DNA of 64,000 bases from Bacteroidales bacterium (GTDB taxonomy: Bacteria; Bacteroidota; Bacteroidia; Bacteroidales; UBA7332), in the NCBI GenBank assembly GCA_028687995.1, contig JAQTZA010000008.1, forward strand, positions 106,909 to 170,908, read 5' to 3'. Shown piece by piece: positions 27,983 to 36,219 of this stretch. Under the pieces are notes generated by a model that worked only from the letters and a program-made list of their open reading frames with translations, was not told where the DNA came from and did no database searches. The number at the start of each line of letters is the position of its first letter. The stretch's first letter is position 1. The position numbers were made by a program, and so were the translations under genes.

Positions 27983-30262
27983 ATGCTTAAATCAGACATT
28001 CAATGGCCACCTCATAGGAGGTTTAAATCACGTACAGATTGGGAACCCATAGGTTTCTTTTCTGAATGCTTGTGTAATTCAACACAATTTGATTTGATGC
28101 TCGGTTTTTTCTCCTCGTCAGCTATTAATGTTTTGTCTGATGGATTTGCTTCGTTCTTATACGGAGGAGGCAGGATGCGTTTGATTATAAACGATATTCT
28201 TACTGAGCAAGACCGGAATGCTATTTCGATAGGAACAAACACAGAAGATATTCCTTTTTTTGATATTGACGACATAGAAAATATTAAAAATACGTTATGT
28301 GAAAGAGATGCTCATTTTTTTGATTGTTTGGCTTGGCTTATTCGCAACAATCGTTTGGAAATCAAAATAATTGCACCTAAAGATAGTATCGGCATTTCAC
28401 ATACAAAGTCAGGTGTTTTTTTCGATGGTGTAAATATCGTCGCATTTGATGGTTCTTGTAATTTTTCTCGCACTGCATTAGTTAATAATATCGAAAGTCT
28501 TACAGTTTCATGTGCTTGGGATGGTGATATAGAAAATGCTAAGATTGACAATCTAAAAGATGACTTTGAATCTGTTTTTCAAGGGCAAAACGAGAACGTT
28601 ATTTATGTCGAGGCTGATAGTGTAAAAACAAGACTGACAAATACTTTTGAAGACAAGTCATTAAGTGATTTGCTTAATGATGAATATCGAATTTTGCAGA
28701 ATGATTTGAAAAATAAATCATTGCCGAAAAATGTCATAAAGGCTTTAGATAAGGCCAAAAACAGAGTTGAAGTTGCTATTGAGAAATTAAGAAAACAGAA
28801 AGACGAATCAGTTGTAGTCTCGTCTGTTCCAACCGAACCTTTGTTCCCTTATGAAACAGGTCCAAGAGATTATCAAAAGAATGCCTTTGAAAGTTGGAAA
28901 AACAACAAGCAAAAAGGGCTATTTGCCATGGCTACTGGTACAGGTAAGACGATTACGTCTCTAAATTGCTTATTAGAGATTTATAAACGTCTGGGATATT
29001 ACAAAGCAATGATTTTAGTTCCTACAATTACCCTCGTTGACCAATGGGAAGTAGAATGCAAAAAATTTAATTTCGACAACATAACAAAGGTTTGTTCGAA
29101 AACCAAAAATTGGAAAAGTAGTGTTGCCAATCTTCGTATGTTGGAGATGTCAGGTGCAAATGATAAATTGTCATATATTATTATTGCAACATACGCTTCA
29201 TTTGTCCGTTCAAACATTTTTCAGGAACTAAATAAATTCCCTAAACAAAAACTACTACTCATTGCAGATGAGGCTCATAATATGGGTAGTGGGCAAATGA
29301 TTAATCGCTTGAATGAAATACCGTACCTGCGTCGCATTGGACTTTCCGCAACTCCCGAACGACAGTATGATGAGAGTGGTAATAGAATATTGATGGATTT
29401 TTTTGGCTGTGCAGAAAATTACACATTTGAATATTCAATGGCAGAAGCAATTGAGAATGAGGCTCTATGCCGGTACTATTACTATCCGCACATTGTGAAA
29501 CTTAGAGAATCGGAAATGGTGGAATATGTGGAACTGTCGAGAAAGATTGTCAAGATGATGGGCTTCAAAGATACTGACAGCCAAGAAATGTTGAAACGAC
29601 TGCTATTGAAACGAAAACGTATAATCCATAAAGCGGAAAACAAGAAAGATATATTCCGGCAGATTATCCAAACACAGATGCAAGAAAAAGGCAATTTGAA
29701 ATACACCTTGGTCTATGTACCTGAAGGTAACAAACCGGATGACAATCAAGCCGATGTGTTCGACACTACTGATACCTTGCCAACAGACGAAGATACTGCT
29801 CATTTGATTGACGAATATACCAGTATTGTACGTGATGCTGATTCGCACATTGTAGTTCGTCAATTTACGTCCGACTCCAAAGACAGAGAACCGATATTGA
29901 AAGATTTCACCAATGGCTCAATTGATGTACTTACTTCCATGAAATGTTTGGATGAAGGTGTGGATGTGCCACGTGCTGAATTAGCTATTTTCTGTGCCAG
30001 TACAGGTAATCCACGGCAATTCATACAACGTCGTGGGCGTGTGCTGCGAACCCATAAAGACAAACACACTGCAACAATCCATGATTTGATTGTTGTTCCG
30101 GATAACTGCTTTGAGAGCGAATGTTACGACTTGGAACGCAGTCTTGTAAAAAGCGAACTCTTACGCGTTCGCGATTTCGCTGTGCTTTCAGAGAACCTCA
30201 ACGACACTGACAGAGAATTAGAAGACGTACTTAATCACTATAATTTATCACTTTTTAATTAA
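27983..30262 (+). CDS. PLD-nuclease / SF2 helicase fusion
   Basis: The protein has 759 residues. The N-terminal third has a phospholipase D-type HKD half motif: His140, Lys142 and GSCN at 158-160 (SHTKSGVFF, then FDGSCNFS). PLD enzymes of this sort act as dimers to cut DNA. A superfamily 2 helicase core follows: Walker A ATGTGKT (317-323), DEAH (429-432), LSATPER, and motif VI QRRGRVLR. It therefore looks like a restriction-type translocase-nuclease. It is 9 bp from the PIN gene and 9 bp from the next. Some phosphorothioation restriction enzymes are helicases of this general type, but I cannot assign the family. Confidence 0.85.
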   Translation: MLKSDIQWPPHRRFKSRTDWEPIGFFSECLCNSTQFDLMLGFFSSSAINVLSDGFASFLYGGGRMRLIINDILTEQDRNAISIGTNTEDIPFFDIDDIENIKNTLCERDAHFFDCLAWLIRNNRLEIKIIAPKDSIGISHTKSGVFFDGVNIVAFDGSCNFSRTALVNNIESLTVSCAWDGDIENAKIDNLKDDFESVFQGQNENVIYVEADSVKTRLTNTFEDKSLSDLLNDEYRILQNDLKNKSLPKNVIKALDKAKNRVEVAIEKLRKQKDESVVVSSVPTEPLFPYETGPRDYQKNAFESWKNNKQKGLFAMATGTGKTITSLNCLLEIYKRLGYYKAMILVPTITLVDQWEVECKKFNFDNITKVCSKTKNWKSSVANLRMLEMSGANDKLSYIIIATYASFVRSNIFQELNKFPKQKLLLIADEAHNMGSGQMINRLNEIPYLRRIGLSATPERQYDESGNRILMDFFGCAENYTFEYSMAEAIENEALCRYYYYPHIVKLRESEMVEYVELSRKIVKMMGFKDTDSQEMLKRLLLKRKRIIHKAENKKDIFRQIIQTQMQEKGNLKYTLVYVPEGNKPDDNQADVFDTTDTLPTDEDTAHLIDEYTSIVRDADSHIVVRQFTSDSKDREPILKDFTNGSIDVLTSMKCLDEGVDVPRAELAIFCASTGNPRQFIQRRGRVLRTHKDKHTATIHDLIVVPDNCFESECYDLERSLVKSELLRVRDFAVLSENLNDTDRELEDVLNHYNLSLFN

Positions 30263-30271
30263 AAAAAAGCC

Positions 30272-30508
30272 ATGGCAAAATACTTCACAAACGGAGACAG
30301 AGTGTTGCAAGCTGTCTTATCAGATGAAAAACTAATTAATCACGGAGATTATAATCCAGCCGATTTTGATACTATTACCGAGGCACTAGATTCCGACAAT
30401 GCTGTGGTCTGCGCCGTGGCAAAAATTATTGACGGAAATGAGAATAATGCGACCGACAGAGAAATATACAACGAAGTTACAAACTTCCTAAAAAGTAACC
30501 TGATATGA
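30272..30508 (+). CDS. Small 78-residue operon protein
   Basis: A short acidic protein (MAKYFTNGDRVLQAVLSDEK), apparently all-helical, without recognised motifs. It is locked between the helicase and the SMC-like ATPase, sharing 4 nt with the latter. The placement suggests a subunit or adaptor that needs strict stoichiometry with the ATPase. An inhibitor or immunity role is possible. Confidence 0.7.
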   Translation: MAKYFTNGDRVLQAVLSDEKLINHGDYNPADFDTITEALDSDNAVVCAVAKIIDGNENNATDREIYNEVTNFLKSNLI

Positions 30509-32673
30509 TACTAAAAAGTATAAATATAAAGAACTTTCGTAGTTATTACAACGAAAATTTGTTTGAATTATCGGATGGCTTAACTCTGATTATCGGTGGC
30601 AACGGTGACGGTAAAACAACATTTTTTGAAGCTCTCGAATGGTTGTTTAATACAAGTACTGAAGACATTAAGGAATCTAATATTTCTGCAAAGAGAAAGT
30701 CCGAATTGGAGATTGGCGAAAACGAAGAAGTTTTGGTTTCTGTTAAGTTTGAACATAACGGAGAAAAAGAAATCGAAAAAAGTTTTACATTCGAGCGAGT
30801 AAGTGCCGACAAGGTTCAATGCCGTGATTTTAATTTTATCGGCTACGAAATTTCTGGTTCAGAACGATTATCCAGAAAAGGAAGAAATTTTTTAGAAGAG
30901 TATTTTGATGCCGCTATTCGTAAATATTGTCTATTTAAAGGAGAAAGTACGTTAAATGTCTTTGACAACCCGACAGCACTTAAAAAATTAGTCGATACAT
31001 TTTCGGGAGTAAAGCAGTTTGATGATTTGGTTGAACTTACTACAGATTTTGAGCGTAAGTCTCTTAGTGCCGTTACCAAAGAAATGTCGAATGATAAGAA
31101 ATGTAAACTAAAAGCTAACGAACTAAATTCACGCATAACAGCAGTTAGCAGTGAAATTCACAACCTCAAAAAAGATATTAAGACACAAGACGCGGCAATA
31201 CACAGTTACGCCGCTAAACTCGAAATTCTCGAACGTAATCAGGAAGCGAGTGAACAATACCAGGATATAAAAAACAGAATAAAAACATTGTCTGATAAAC
31301 GATCTAAAATGCGATCATATACAGTCGTAGATTACAATGCCATGCTATTAGACGATAATTGGATTTTACGCTCTTTCCCCCAGATTTTAAATGAATATCA
31401 GCATAAAGCTGCTGCAATAAGCAAGGAGAAACGGAAATTAGATAAACAGGAAACCGAAAGGAGAGCACAAGAAAAGGGAGAACAAGAAGTTTTAATAAAA
31501 ATCCAAAAACTTGCCAATGATGCTGTTCCAATGCCATGGAATCTTCCCGATAAGGAAACAATGGAAGACATGCTGAAAGACAAAGTTTGTAAAGTTTGTG
31601 GACGTGAAGCCCCCGAAGGTTCAGAAGCATATGAGTTTATGAGAGATAAGCTCAACGAGTATTTACGGCATATTCAAGAGTCAACAAAATCAGACACTAA
31701 AAAAGAAAACAAACCTCTATTCTCAAATTCATTCATTGAGGAATTGCACAATCGCCAAATAAAAATGAGTGGCGAAGACGAACAACGCATTACCCGTATT
31801 GCCACGGACATTGCCGACCAATTGAGTTTCATTCAAGAACGCAAGAATGATTTAATTAAAATAGAGAAAGAACTTCAAGAAGCAGAAGACGAAAAGAGCC
31901 GTTTACTTATTCAGTCGTCTGGTCTTACTGAAGATATGTTGGATAAGGATTTCAACGATATAAAAGGCTATTTTGAGCAGCAAAAACGAGCAGAAATACG
32001 CGTCTCTGATTTAACACGAAAATTGGAACATAAAATAGCGGAAAAAAAAGAGCTCGACGAGGAATATACGAAACTTGAGCCCGAAAATATTTCTGTAAAA
32101 ATGTACCAGCGAGTCCATACAGCACTGTTAGAGATAATGAAGGCATTTATCAATGCCAAAGAAAAGAATGTTTCAGAATTTCTACGATTGTTAGAAGATA
32201 ATGCGAATGTGTATTTAGGCAAATTGAACGAAAACGATTTTCATGGTGTCATTCGTCTGAAAAAGACAGCCGAAGGTTCTGCCCGTATAGAGTTGTATAG
32301 TGCAGATGGTTCGTATGTCCATAATCCTTCCGATTCCCAGAAAACAACTATGTATATGTCTGTTTTATTTGCTATTTCAGACATTACTACCTTAAAGCGA
32401 GAGCAAGACTACCCGTTATTGTTTGATGCACCAACTTCAAATATGGGAGGGTTCAAAGAAAACAGTTTCTACAATGTCATTGACAAAATCAACAAGCAAT
32501 GTATCATAGTAACGAAAGACTTGCTCGTTGAAGATAAAACAACGGGTATTTGTTCGTTAGATGATAACCAAATCAATCAACTAACTTGCTCTGTCTATCG
32601 CATTAGCAAGGCAGCTAATTTTAGCAAGACTGGATTATCAACAATTCAAACCACCACCAAAAAAATTAAATAA
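30505..32673 (+). CDS. SMC/Rad50/DndD-like ATPase with CxxC hook
   Basis: The protein has 722 residues. The N-terminal ABC-type Walker A GGNGDGKT is at 31-38, inside an ILKSINIKNFRSYYNENLF start typical of RecF/SMC/DndD proteins. Coiled-coil arms flank a central CKVC (Cys362, Cys365), a Rad50-like zinc hook. The C-terminal lobe holds LLFDAPTSNMGG as Walker B. Such ATPases clamp DNA and regulate nucleases. Dnd modification uses a DndD of similar build, but here it pairs with a PLD-helicase and a 190-aa protein, so I treat it as an effector-side ATPase. Confidence 0.85.
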   Translation: MILKSINIKNFRSYYNENLFELSDGLTLIIGGNGDGKTTFFEALEWLFNTSTEDIKESNISAKRKSELEIGENEEVLVSVKFEHNGEKEIEKSFTFERVSADKVQCRDFNFIGYEISGSERLSRKGRNFLEEYFDAAIRKYCLFKGESTLNVFDNPTALKKLVDTFSGVKQFDDLVELTTDFERKSLSAVTKEMSNDKKCKLKANELNSRITAVSSEIHNLKKDIKTQDAAIHSYAAKLEILERNQEASEQYQDIKNRIKTLSDKRSKMRSYTVVDYNAMLLDDNWILRSFPQILNEYQHKAAAISKEKRKLDKQETERRAQEKGEQEVLIKIQKLANDAVPMPWNLPDKETMEDMLKDKVCKVCGREAPEGSEAYEFMRDKLNEYLRHIQESTKSDTKKENKPLFSNSFIEELHNRQIKMSGEDEQRITRIATDIADQLSFIQERKNDLIKIEKELQEAEDEKSRLLIQSSGLTEDMLDKDFNDIKGYFEQQKRAEIRVSDLTRKLEHKIAEKKELDEEYTKLEPENISVKMYQRVHTALLEIMKAFINAKEKNVSEFLRLLEDNANVYLGKLNENDFHGVIRLKKTAEGSARIELYSADGSYVHNPSDSQKTTMYMSVLFAISDITTLKREQDYPLLFDAPTSNMGGFKENSFYNVIDKINKQCIIVTKDLLVEDKTTGICSLDDNQINQLTCSVYRISKAANFSKTGLSTIQTTTKKIK

Positions 32674-32675
32674 TT

Positions 32676-33248
32676 ATGGCCGCTGAAAGCTTATATGATA
32701 TTTGGGCAAAACGCAATCCTGAATGGGAAGTACGTTACGAAGACAATATTCTCAGAACCTTTTGTGATTACGGCAAAGGAAATACCAGCATGAGGGAAGA
32801 CAGAGCCAAACTTTTTGGTGCTGGTTACGAAGTCTATATAGTGGCGTTTTTCATTGGCTTATATTACAACCAACGCAAACCACTAACAACTGATAACCAA
32901 AAGCGCAAAGGATTTGGATGGGCAATAGAGAATTGGGGAGATATCGAACGTCGGGCAGGAAGGAAACCTTATCCCAAACTGCGTGAATATATCTTTACTG
33001 CCCTTATTGCAAAAACCGACATTGATTTCATAGCATTGGATAAAGGTGAAATTACAGTTCGTAAAACCGTTGATATGCTGATTCAAACGATGGAAGAATA
33101 TGCCAATTGGGGATTTAATTTCATTGCAGACAAGATGATAGACAATCCAAATTATTTTTACTCTGAAACAGCATTTTTAGAAGTATTTCTATCTTTTAAT
33201 GTGGCAGATGTGATAAATGATGAGGATGAACCAGAAACATTAGATTAA
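32676..33248 (+). CDS. Unrecognised 190-residue partner of the SMC-like ATPase
   Basis: The protein begins MAAESLYDIWAKRNPEWEVR and has an aromatic-rich helical centre (YEVYIVAFFIGLYYNQRKPL, then AIENWGDIERRAGRKPYPKL). No catalytic motif is recognised. It starts 2 bp after the ATPase stop, so it is presumably a subunit of that complex. It does not resemble DndE as I remember it (DndE is about 120 residues with a different start). Confidence 0.65.
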   Translation: MAAESLYDIWAKRNPEWEVRYEDNILRTFCDYGKGNTSMREDRAKLFGAGYEVYIVAFFIGLYYNQRKPLTTDNQKRKGFGWAIENWGDIERRAGRKPYPKLREYIFTALIAKTDIDFIALDKGEITVRKTVDMLIQTMEEYANWGFNFIADKMIDNPNYFYSETAFLEVFLSFNVADVINDEDEPETLD

Positions 33249-33259
33249 GATTTTCATTT

Positions 33260-34585
33260 ATGCCCGAAACTCAAAACATAGAATACAAATCCGTTTGGAA
33301 AGACGAGTATCTGAAATGGATATGTGGCTTTGCCAATGCCCAGGGTGGTACGCTCTATATTGGTAAAGACGATAACGGCAATGTGATAGGTGTGAAAGAT
33401 GCCAAAAAACTGTTGGAGGAATTGCCCAATAAGATAACCACCATTTTGGGAATCGTTGCCCCTGTAAACTTACACCAGACCGAGCAGGGCGATTATATCG
33501 AAATCATTGTAGATTCTCACCCTAATCCGGTAAACTACAAAGGTGAGTACCATTTCCGCAGCGGTTCTACCAAACAGGAATTAAAGGGAACTGCATTAGA
33601 TAAATTCTTACTACAAAAACAGGGTAAACACTGGGATGGTGTTTCAATTCCCAATGTATCCGTTGCCGATTTAAAACCCGAGACTTTTGACTTTTTCCGC
33701 AAGAGAGGTGTTAAGAACAAACGGCTTGACGATGATGCACTGACTGACACAAATGAAGTTTTGCTGAACAACCTCAAACTAACTGATAACGGTTATTTGA
33801 AAAGAGCTGCGCTCCTGCTTTTCCACCCCGATCCTGAAAAATTTGTGTCGGGTGCGTATGTAAAAATAGGCTTTTTTCGTACCGACAGTGATTTACTGTT
33901 CCAGGACGAAATCCACGGCAATCTTTTTGAGCAGGTCGAAAAAACAATGGATCTTCTGCTGACAAAATACACTAAGGCAATGATTTCTTATGAGGGTCTT
34001 ACAAGGGTTGAAACGTATGAATATCCAAAGGATGCTTTGCGTGAAGCCCTGCTCAATGCCGTTGCACACAAAGATTATACAGGTCCGTATCCGATTCAGA
34101 TCAGCATTTATCCTGACAAGATTATGATTTGGAATTACGGACAACTACCGGAAAACTGGACTATTGAAGATTTATTGAACAAGCATTCTTCACAACCTCG
34201 CAATCCCGATATTGCAACCGCCTTTTTCCGTAGCGGTTATGTGGAATCGTGGGGGCGTGGAATGGACAAAATGAGGATTTTATGTCAGGAAGCTAAAATC
34301 CCTACACCTCAATTCTCCTGCAAAGGCAACGATTTCTGGACGGTTTTCCGCAAAGACATTTTCAACAAGGAGGATTTAAGCAAGTTAGGTTTGAACGAAA
34401 GGCAAATAAAAGCCGTGCTGTATGTGAAAGAACATGGTAAGATTACAAATAGTGAATACCAGAAAATCAACGATTGTTCTCGTAATACAGCCAGTACAGA
34501 ATTAAAAGAGATTGAAAATATTTATAACTTGTTGATTAATAGAGGCTATGGAGCGGGTAGTTCCTATGAGCTAATTGCACAATAA
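33260..34585 (+). CDS. AlbA_2 (Schlafen-type) ATP-binding protein
   Basis: The protein has 441 residues. The N-terminal AlbA_2 domain (NIEYKSVWKDEYLKWICGFA, then GGTLYIGKDDNGNVIGV) is followed by a GHKL-like ATP-binding part (ALREALLNAVAHKDYT, and GYVESWGRGMDKM). A C-terminal winged helix ends the chain. This domain combination is annotated as transcriptional regulator or ATP-dependent DNA helicase-like in many genomes. It is often found in defence islands, where it could be a regulator or another effector. It follows the previous gene by 11 bp and seems to end the operon. An iteron-like array overlaps its stop. Confidence 0.8.
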   Translation: MPETQNIEYKSVWKDEYLKWICGFANAQGGTLYIGKDDNGNVIGVKDAKKLLEELPNKITTILGIVAPVNLHQTEQGDYIEIIVDSHPNPVNYKGEYHFRSGSTKQELKGTALDKFLLQKQGKHWDGVSIPNVSVADLKPETFDFFRKRGVKNKRLDDDALTDTNEVLLNNLKLTDNGYLKRAALLLFHPDPEKFVSGAYVKIGFFRTDSDLLFQDEIHGNLFEQVEKTMDLLLTKYTKAMISYEGLTRVETYEYPKDALREALLNAVAHKDYTGPYPIQISIYPDKIMIWNYGQLPENWTIEDLLNKHSSQPRNPDIATAFFRSGYVESWGRGMDKMRILCQEAKIPTPQFSCKGNDFWTVFRKDIFNKEDLSKLGLNERQIKAVLYVKEHGKITNSEYQKINDCSRNTASTELKEIENIYNLLINRGYGAGSSYELIAQ

Positions 34586-34622
34586 TTGCACAAATTGCAC
34601 TGTGATTGCACAATAATTGCCC
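34574..34622 (+). repeat. Five iteron-like ATTGCAC repeats
   Basis: ATTGCAC occurs at 34574, 34585, 34594 and 34605, with ATTGCCC at 34616. Spacings are 11, 9, 11 and 11 bp, about one helical turn. The array starts within the last codons of the AlbA_2 gene and continues past its stop. It could be a protein-binding array, for regulation or replication. Confidence 0.7.
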
Positions 34623-34662
34623 AAATGGAATAAATATCGAAACATTCGGCTTCAAATTTCCT

Positions 34663-34692
34663 CATTATTCCCCAAATCCCCAAAATGGGGAT
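34663..34692 (+). repeat. C4/G4-block palindrome, second copy
   Basis: This stretch is identical over 30 nt to 44287-44316, and the following A/T sequence is also similar (TTTCCAATTTAA against TTTTCAATTTAA). It lies before the 34725 gene and is imperfect at its right arm. Confidence 0.75.
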
Positions 34693-34724
34693 ATGGGTAT
34701 TTCCAATTTAATCATATAAATATT

Positions 34725-35054
34725 ATGGAACTCTTCGAAGCACATACAATTTACGAACAATTTCAAAAATCAAAATACCAATCTTTGGTAAAGTCTCTAA
34801 CAAAATATGCAATTAACTATTCTCGGTTACGGGTTGAGTGGCTACTTTTAGATACTGAGGGTCGTATTGAAATTGATGAGGAACGTACCAGAGCTCACAA
34901 TTCGTTTATTTCGGCCAGTGATGCGTTGGCTCGTAATATGATGAAAGAAGGTAATGAGAATGCCTCATGGAGAACCAAAATTGGAACAGACCGAAAGGAT
35001 ATTGGCGATTTCGCTGTTTTGTTGGTGGCGGTTATGGGAATAAAGGCGAGGTAG
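34725..35054 (+). CDS. Unrecognised small element protein
   Basis: From ATG 34725 the product is 109 residues (MELFEAHTIYEQFQKSKYQS). The frame is open further upstream, but that part is repeat sequence. It reads as an all-helical protein with EERTRAHNSFISASDALARN in the middle. I recall proteins of this kind in Bacteroidota mobile elements but no function. It faces the minus-strand SAHH-like gene, 7 bp away, with no clear terminator between them. Confidence 0.65.
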   Translation: MELFEAHTIYEQFQKSKYQSLVKSLTKYAINYSRLRVEWLLLDTEGRIEIDEERTRAHNSFISASDALARNMMKEGNENASWRTKIGTDRKDIGDFAVLLVAVMGIKAR

Positions 35055-35061
35055 AATGACT

Positions 35062-36219
35062 TTATAAATCATCAAACAATTCAATAGTTTTATTTTCAAG
35101 CACGCTATTTAACTCAGTCCTACCATTTAACTCAATTCCATCATTTATTGCTTGTGCTACGGCTGAAAAAAGAAGTCCTCTAGTGAGTTGAATTCTATTT
35201 GCAGGTCCTGAATTTGGTGTACCTGTAAAATTTGCAACCATTCCACCTCGAAGAATATTTAATTTCTTTTTATTCCTAGTACATATTTCTATTGTAGATA
35301 ATGGATTAATATAAGGTTTTGTAAGATATGGGGAAGACTCTCGTAATAACCGATTAAACTCAATATCTCCTGAAGACAAACTCATTAATGTTTTATCGGA
35401 ATTTGAAAATTCAAGCCATTTAACGTCAGAAATGTCTTCTCCGGTTATACCTACAATAAGTGAACATTTATCGTATAATTCTTGAATTGAGCGACAGATA
35501 GTAACACTATCGGTTAAACCACTAATTTTATACTTATCATATAGATAAAGATTATAGTTTAAAGAAAAATCTTTCACGATAGCTTTTCCTATATGACCAT
35601 AGCCTATTACTCCAATTTTTTTGTTCTTGAAATCCTGAAATACTTCCGATAAGTGATTTTTAACTGATTCAACTACTATGGGTGGTTCTAAAACTGTTTT
35701 TGCATAACATGTAGCAACCATAATTACTGGAAACTTGCCAATACAATCGAGCATTCTTACTCCGGATGTCGTTTGCTCAATTCCTATAACCCTGTGTTTT
35801 CGCCATAGCTTATCTGGAATATTTTTTAAAGTATATCCTCCATCGTCCAATACTATAATTCTGCTATCAGGTTTAATCTGTTCAAGCAATTTACCCCACA
35901 TTAATCGTATGTCATTTTCAAGACATTCAACATAAAACCCTGGACTTGAAGGATAGGATGAGTCAAACAAATTTATAGCAGTTTCTTTTAGCTTCTCAAA
36001 TGTATCTATATTTGTAGAGTATATTTTCCCATTTAAAAAAATATTTTTTGCAGGTATGCCAAGTTCAAGTATAGCTTCGAATAATGATCCTGTCGTGTGT
36101 AAAATATGTTGAGTAGCTATTAAATAAACTTTGTCAAATTGAGTATTCATTGTAAAATAATCAGATTTGATTATTTTTTTTAATCCTTCAAGTATAGGTA
36201 ATTTCTGAAATGTAAGCAT
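35062..36219 (-). CDS. S-adenosylhomocysteine-hydrolase-like NAD-binding enzyme
   Basis: The protein has 385 residues. A Rossmann motif GVIGYGHIGKA is at about 206-216, and before it segments follow the SAHH order: VLDDGGYTL, GIEQTTSGVRML and FPVIMVATCYAKT. In true SAHH the third segment reads NVNDSVTK and supplies catalytic residues; here these are changed, so the substrate is probably not S-adenosylhomocysteine. The protein may act on a related nucleoside or thioether. A start at 36150 (MNTQFDKVYLIA) would avoid the 32-nt overlap with the upstream gene. It is the last gene of the ECF operon. Confidence 0.7.
   Translation of the reverse strand: MLTFQKLPILEGLKKIIKSDYFTMNTQFDKVYLIATQHILHTTGSLFEAILELGIPAKNIFLNGKIYSTNIDTFEKLKETAINLFDSSYPSSPGFYVECLENDIRLMWGKLLEQIKPDSRIIVLDDGGYTLKNIPDKLWRKHRVIGIEQTTSGVRMLDCIGKFPVIMVATCYAKTVLEPPIVVESVKNHLSEVFQDFKNKKIGVIGYGHIGKAIVKDFSLNYNLYLYDKYKISGLTDSVTICRSIQELYDKCSLIVGITGEDISDVKWLEFSNSDKTLMSLSSGDIEFNRLLRESSPYLTKPYINPLSTIEICTRNKKKLNILRGGMVANFTGTPNSGPANRIQLTRGLLFSAVAQAINDGIELNGRTELNSVLENKTIELFDDL

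Noticed and set aside
32676..33248. 190-aa protein as DndE
   Set aside because: Length and sequence differ from DndE as I know it, and the SMC-like partner lies with a PLD-helicase, not with DndBC.
34574..34622. ATTGCAC array as a CRISPR or attachment site
   Set aside because: Units are too short with no spacers, and it does not flank the element; an iteron-like array fits better.
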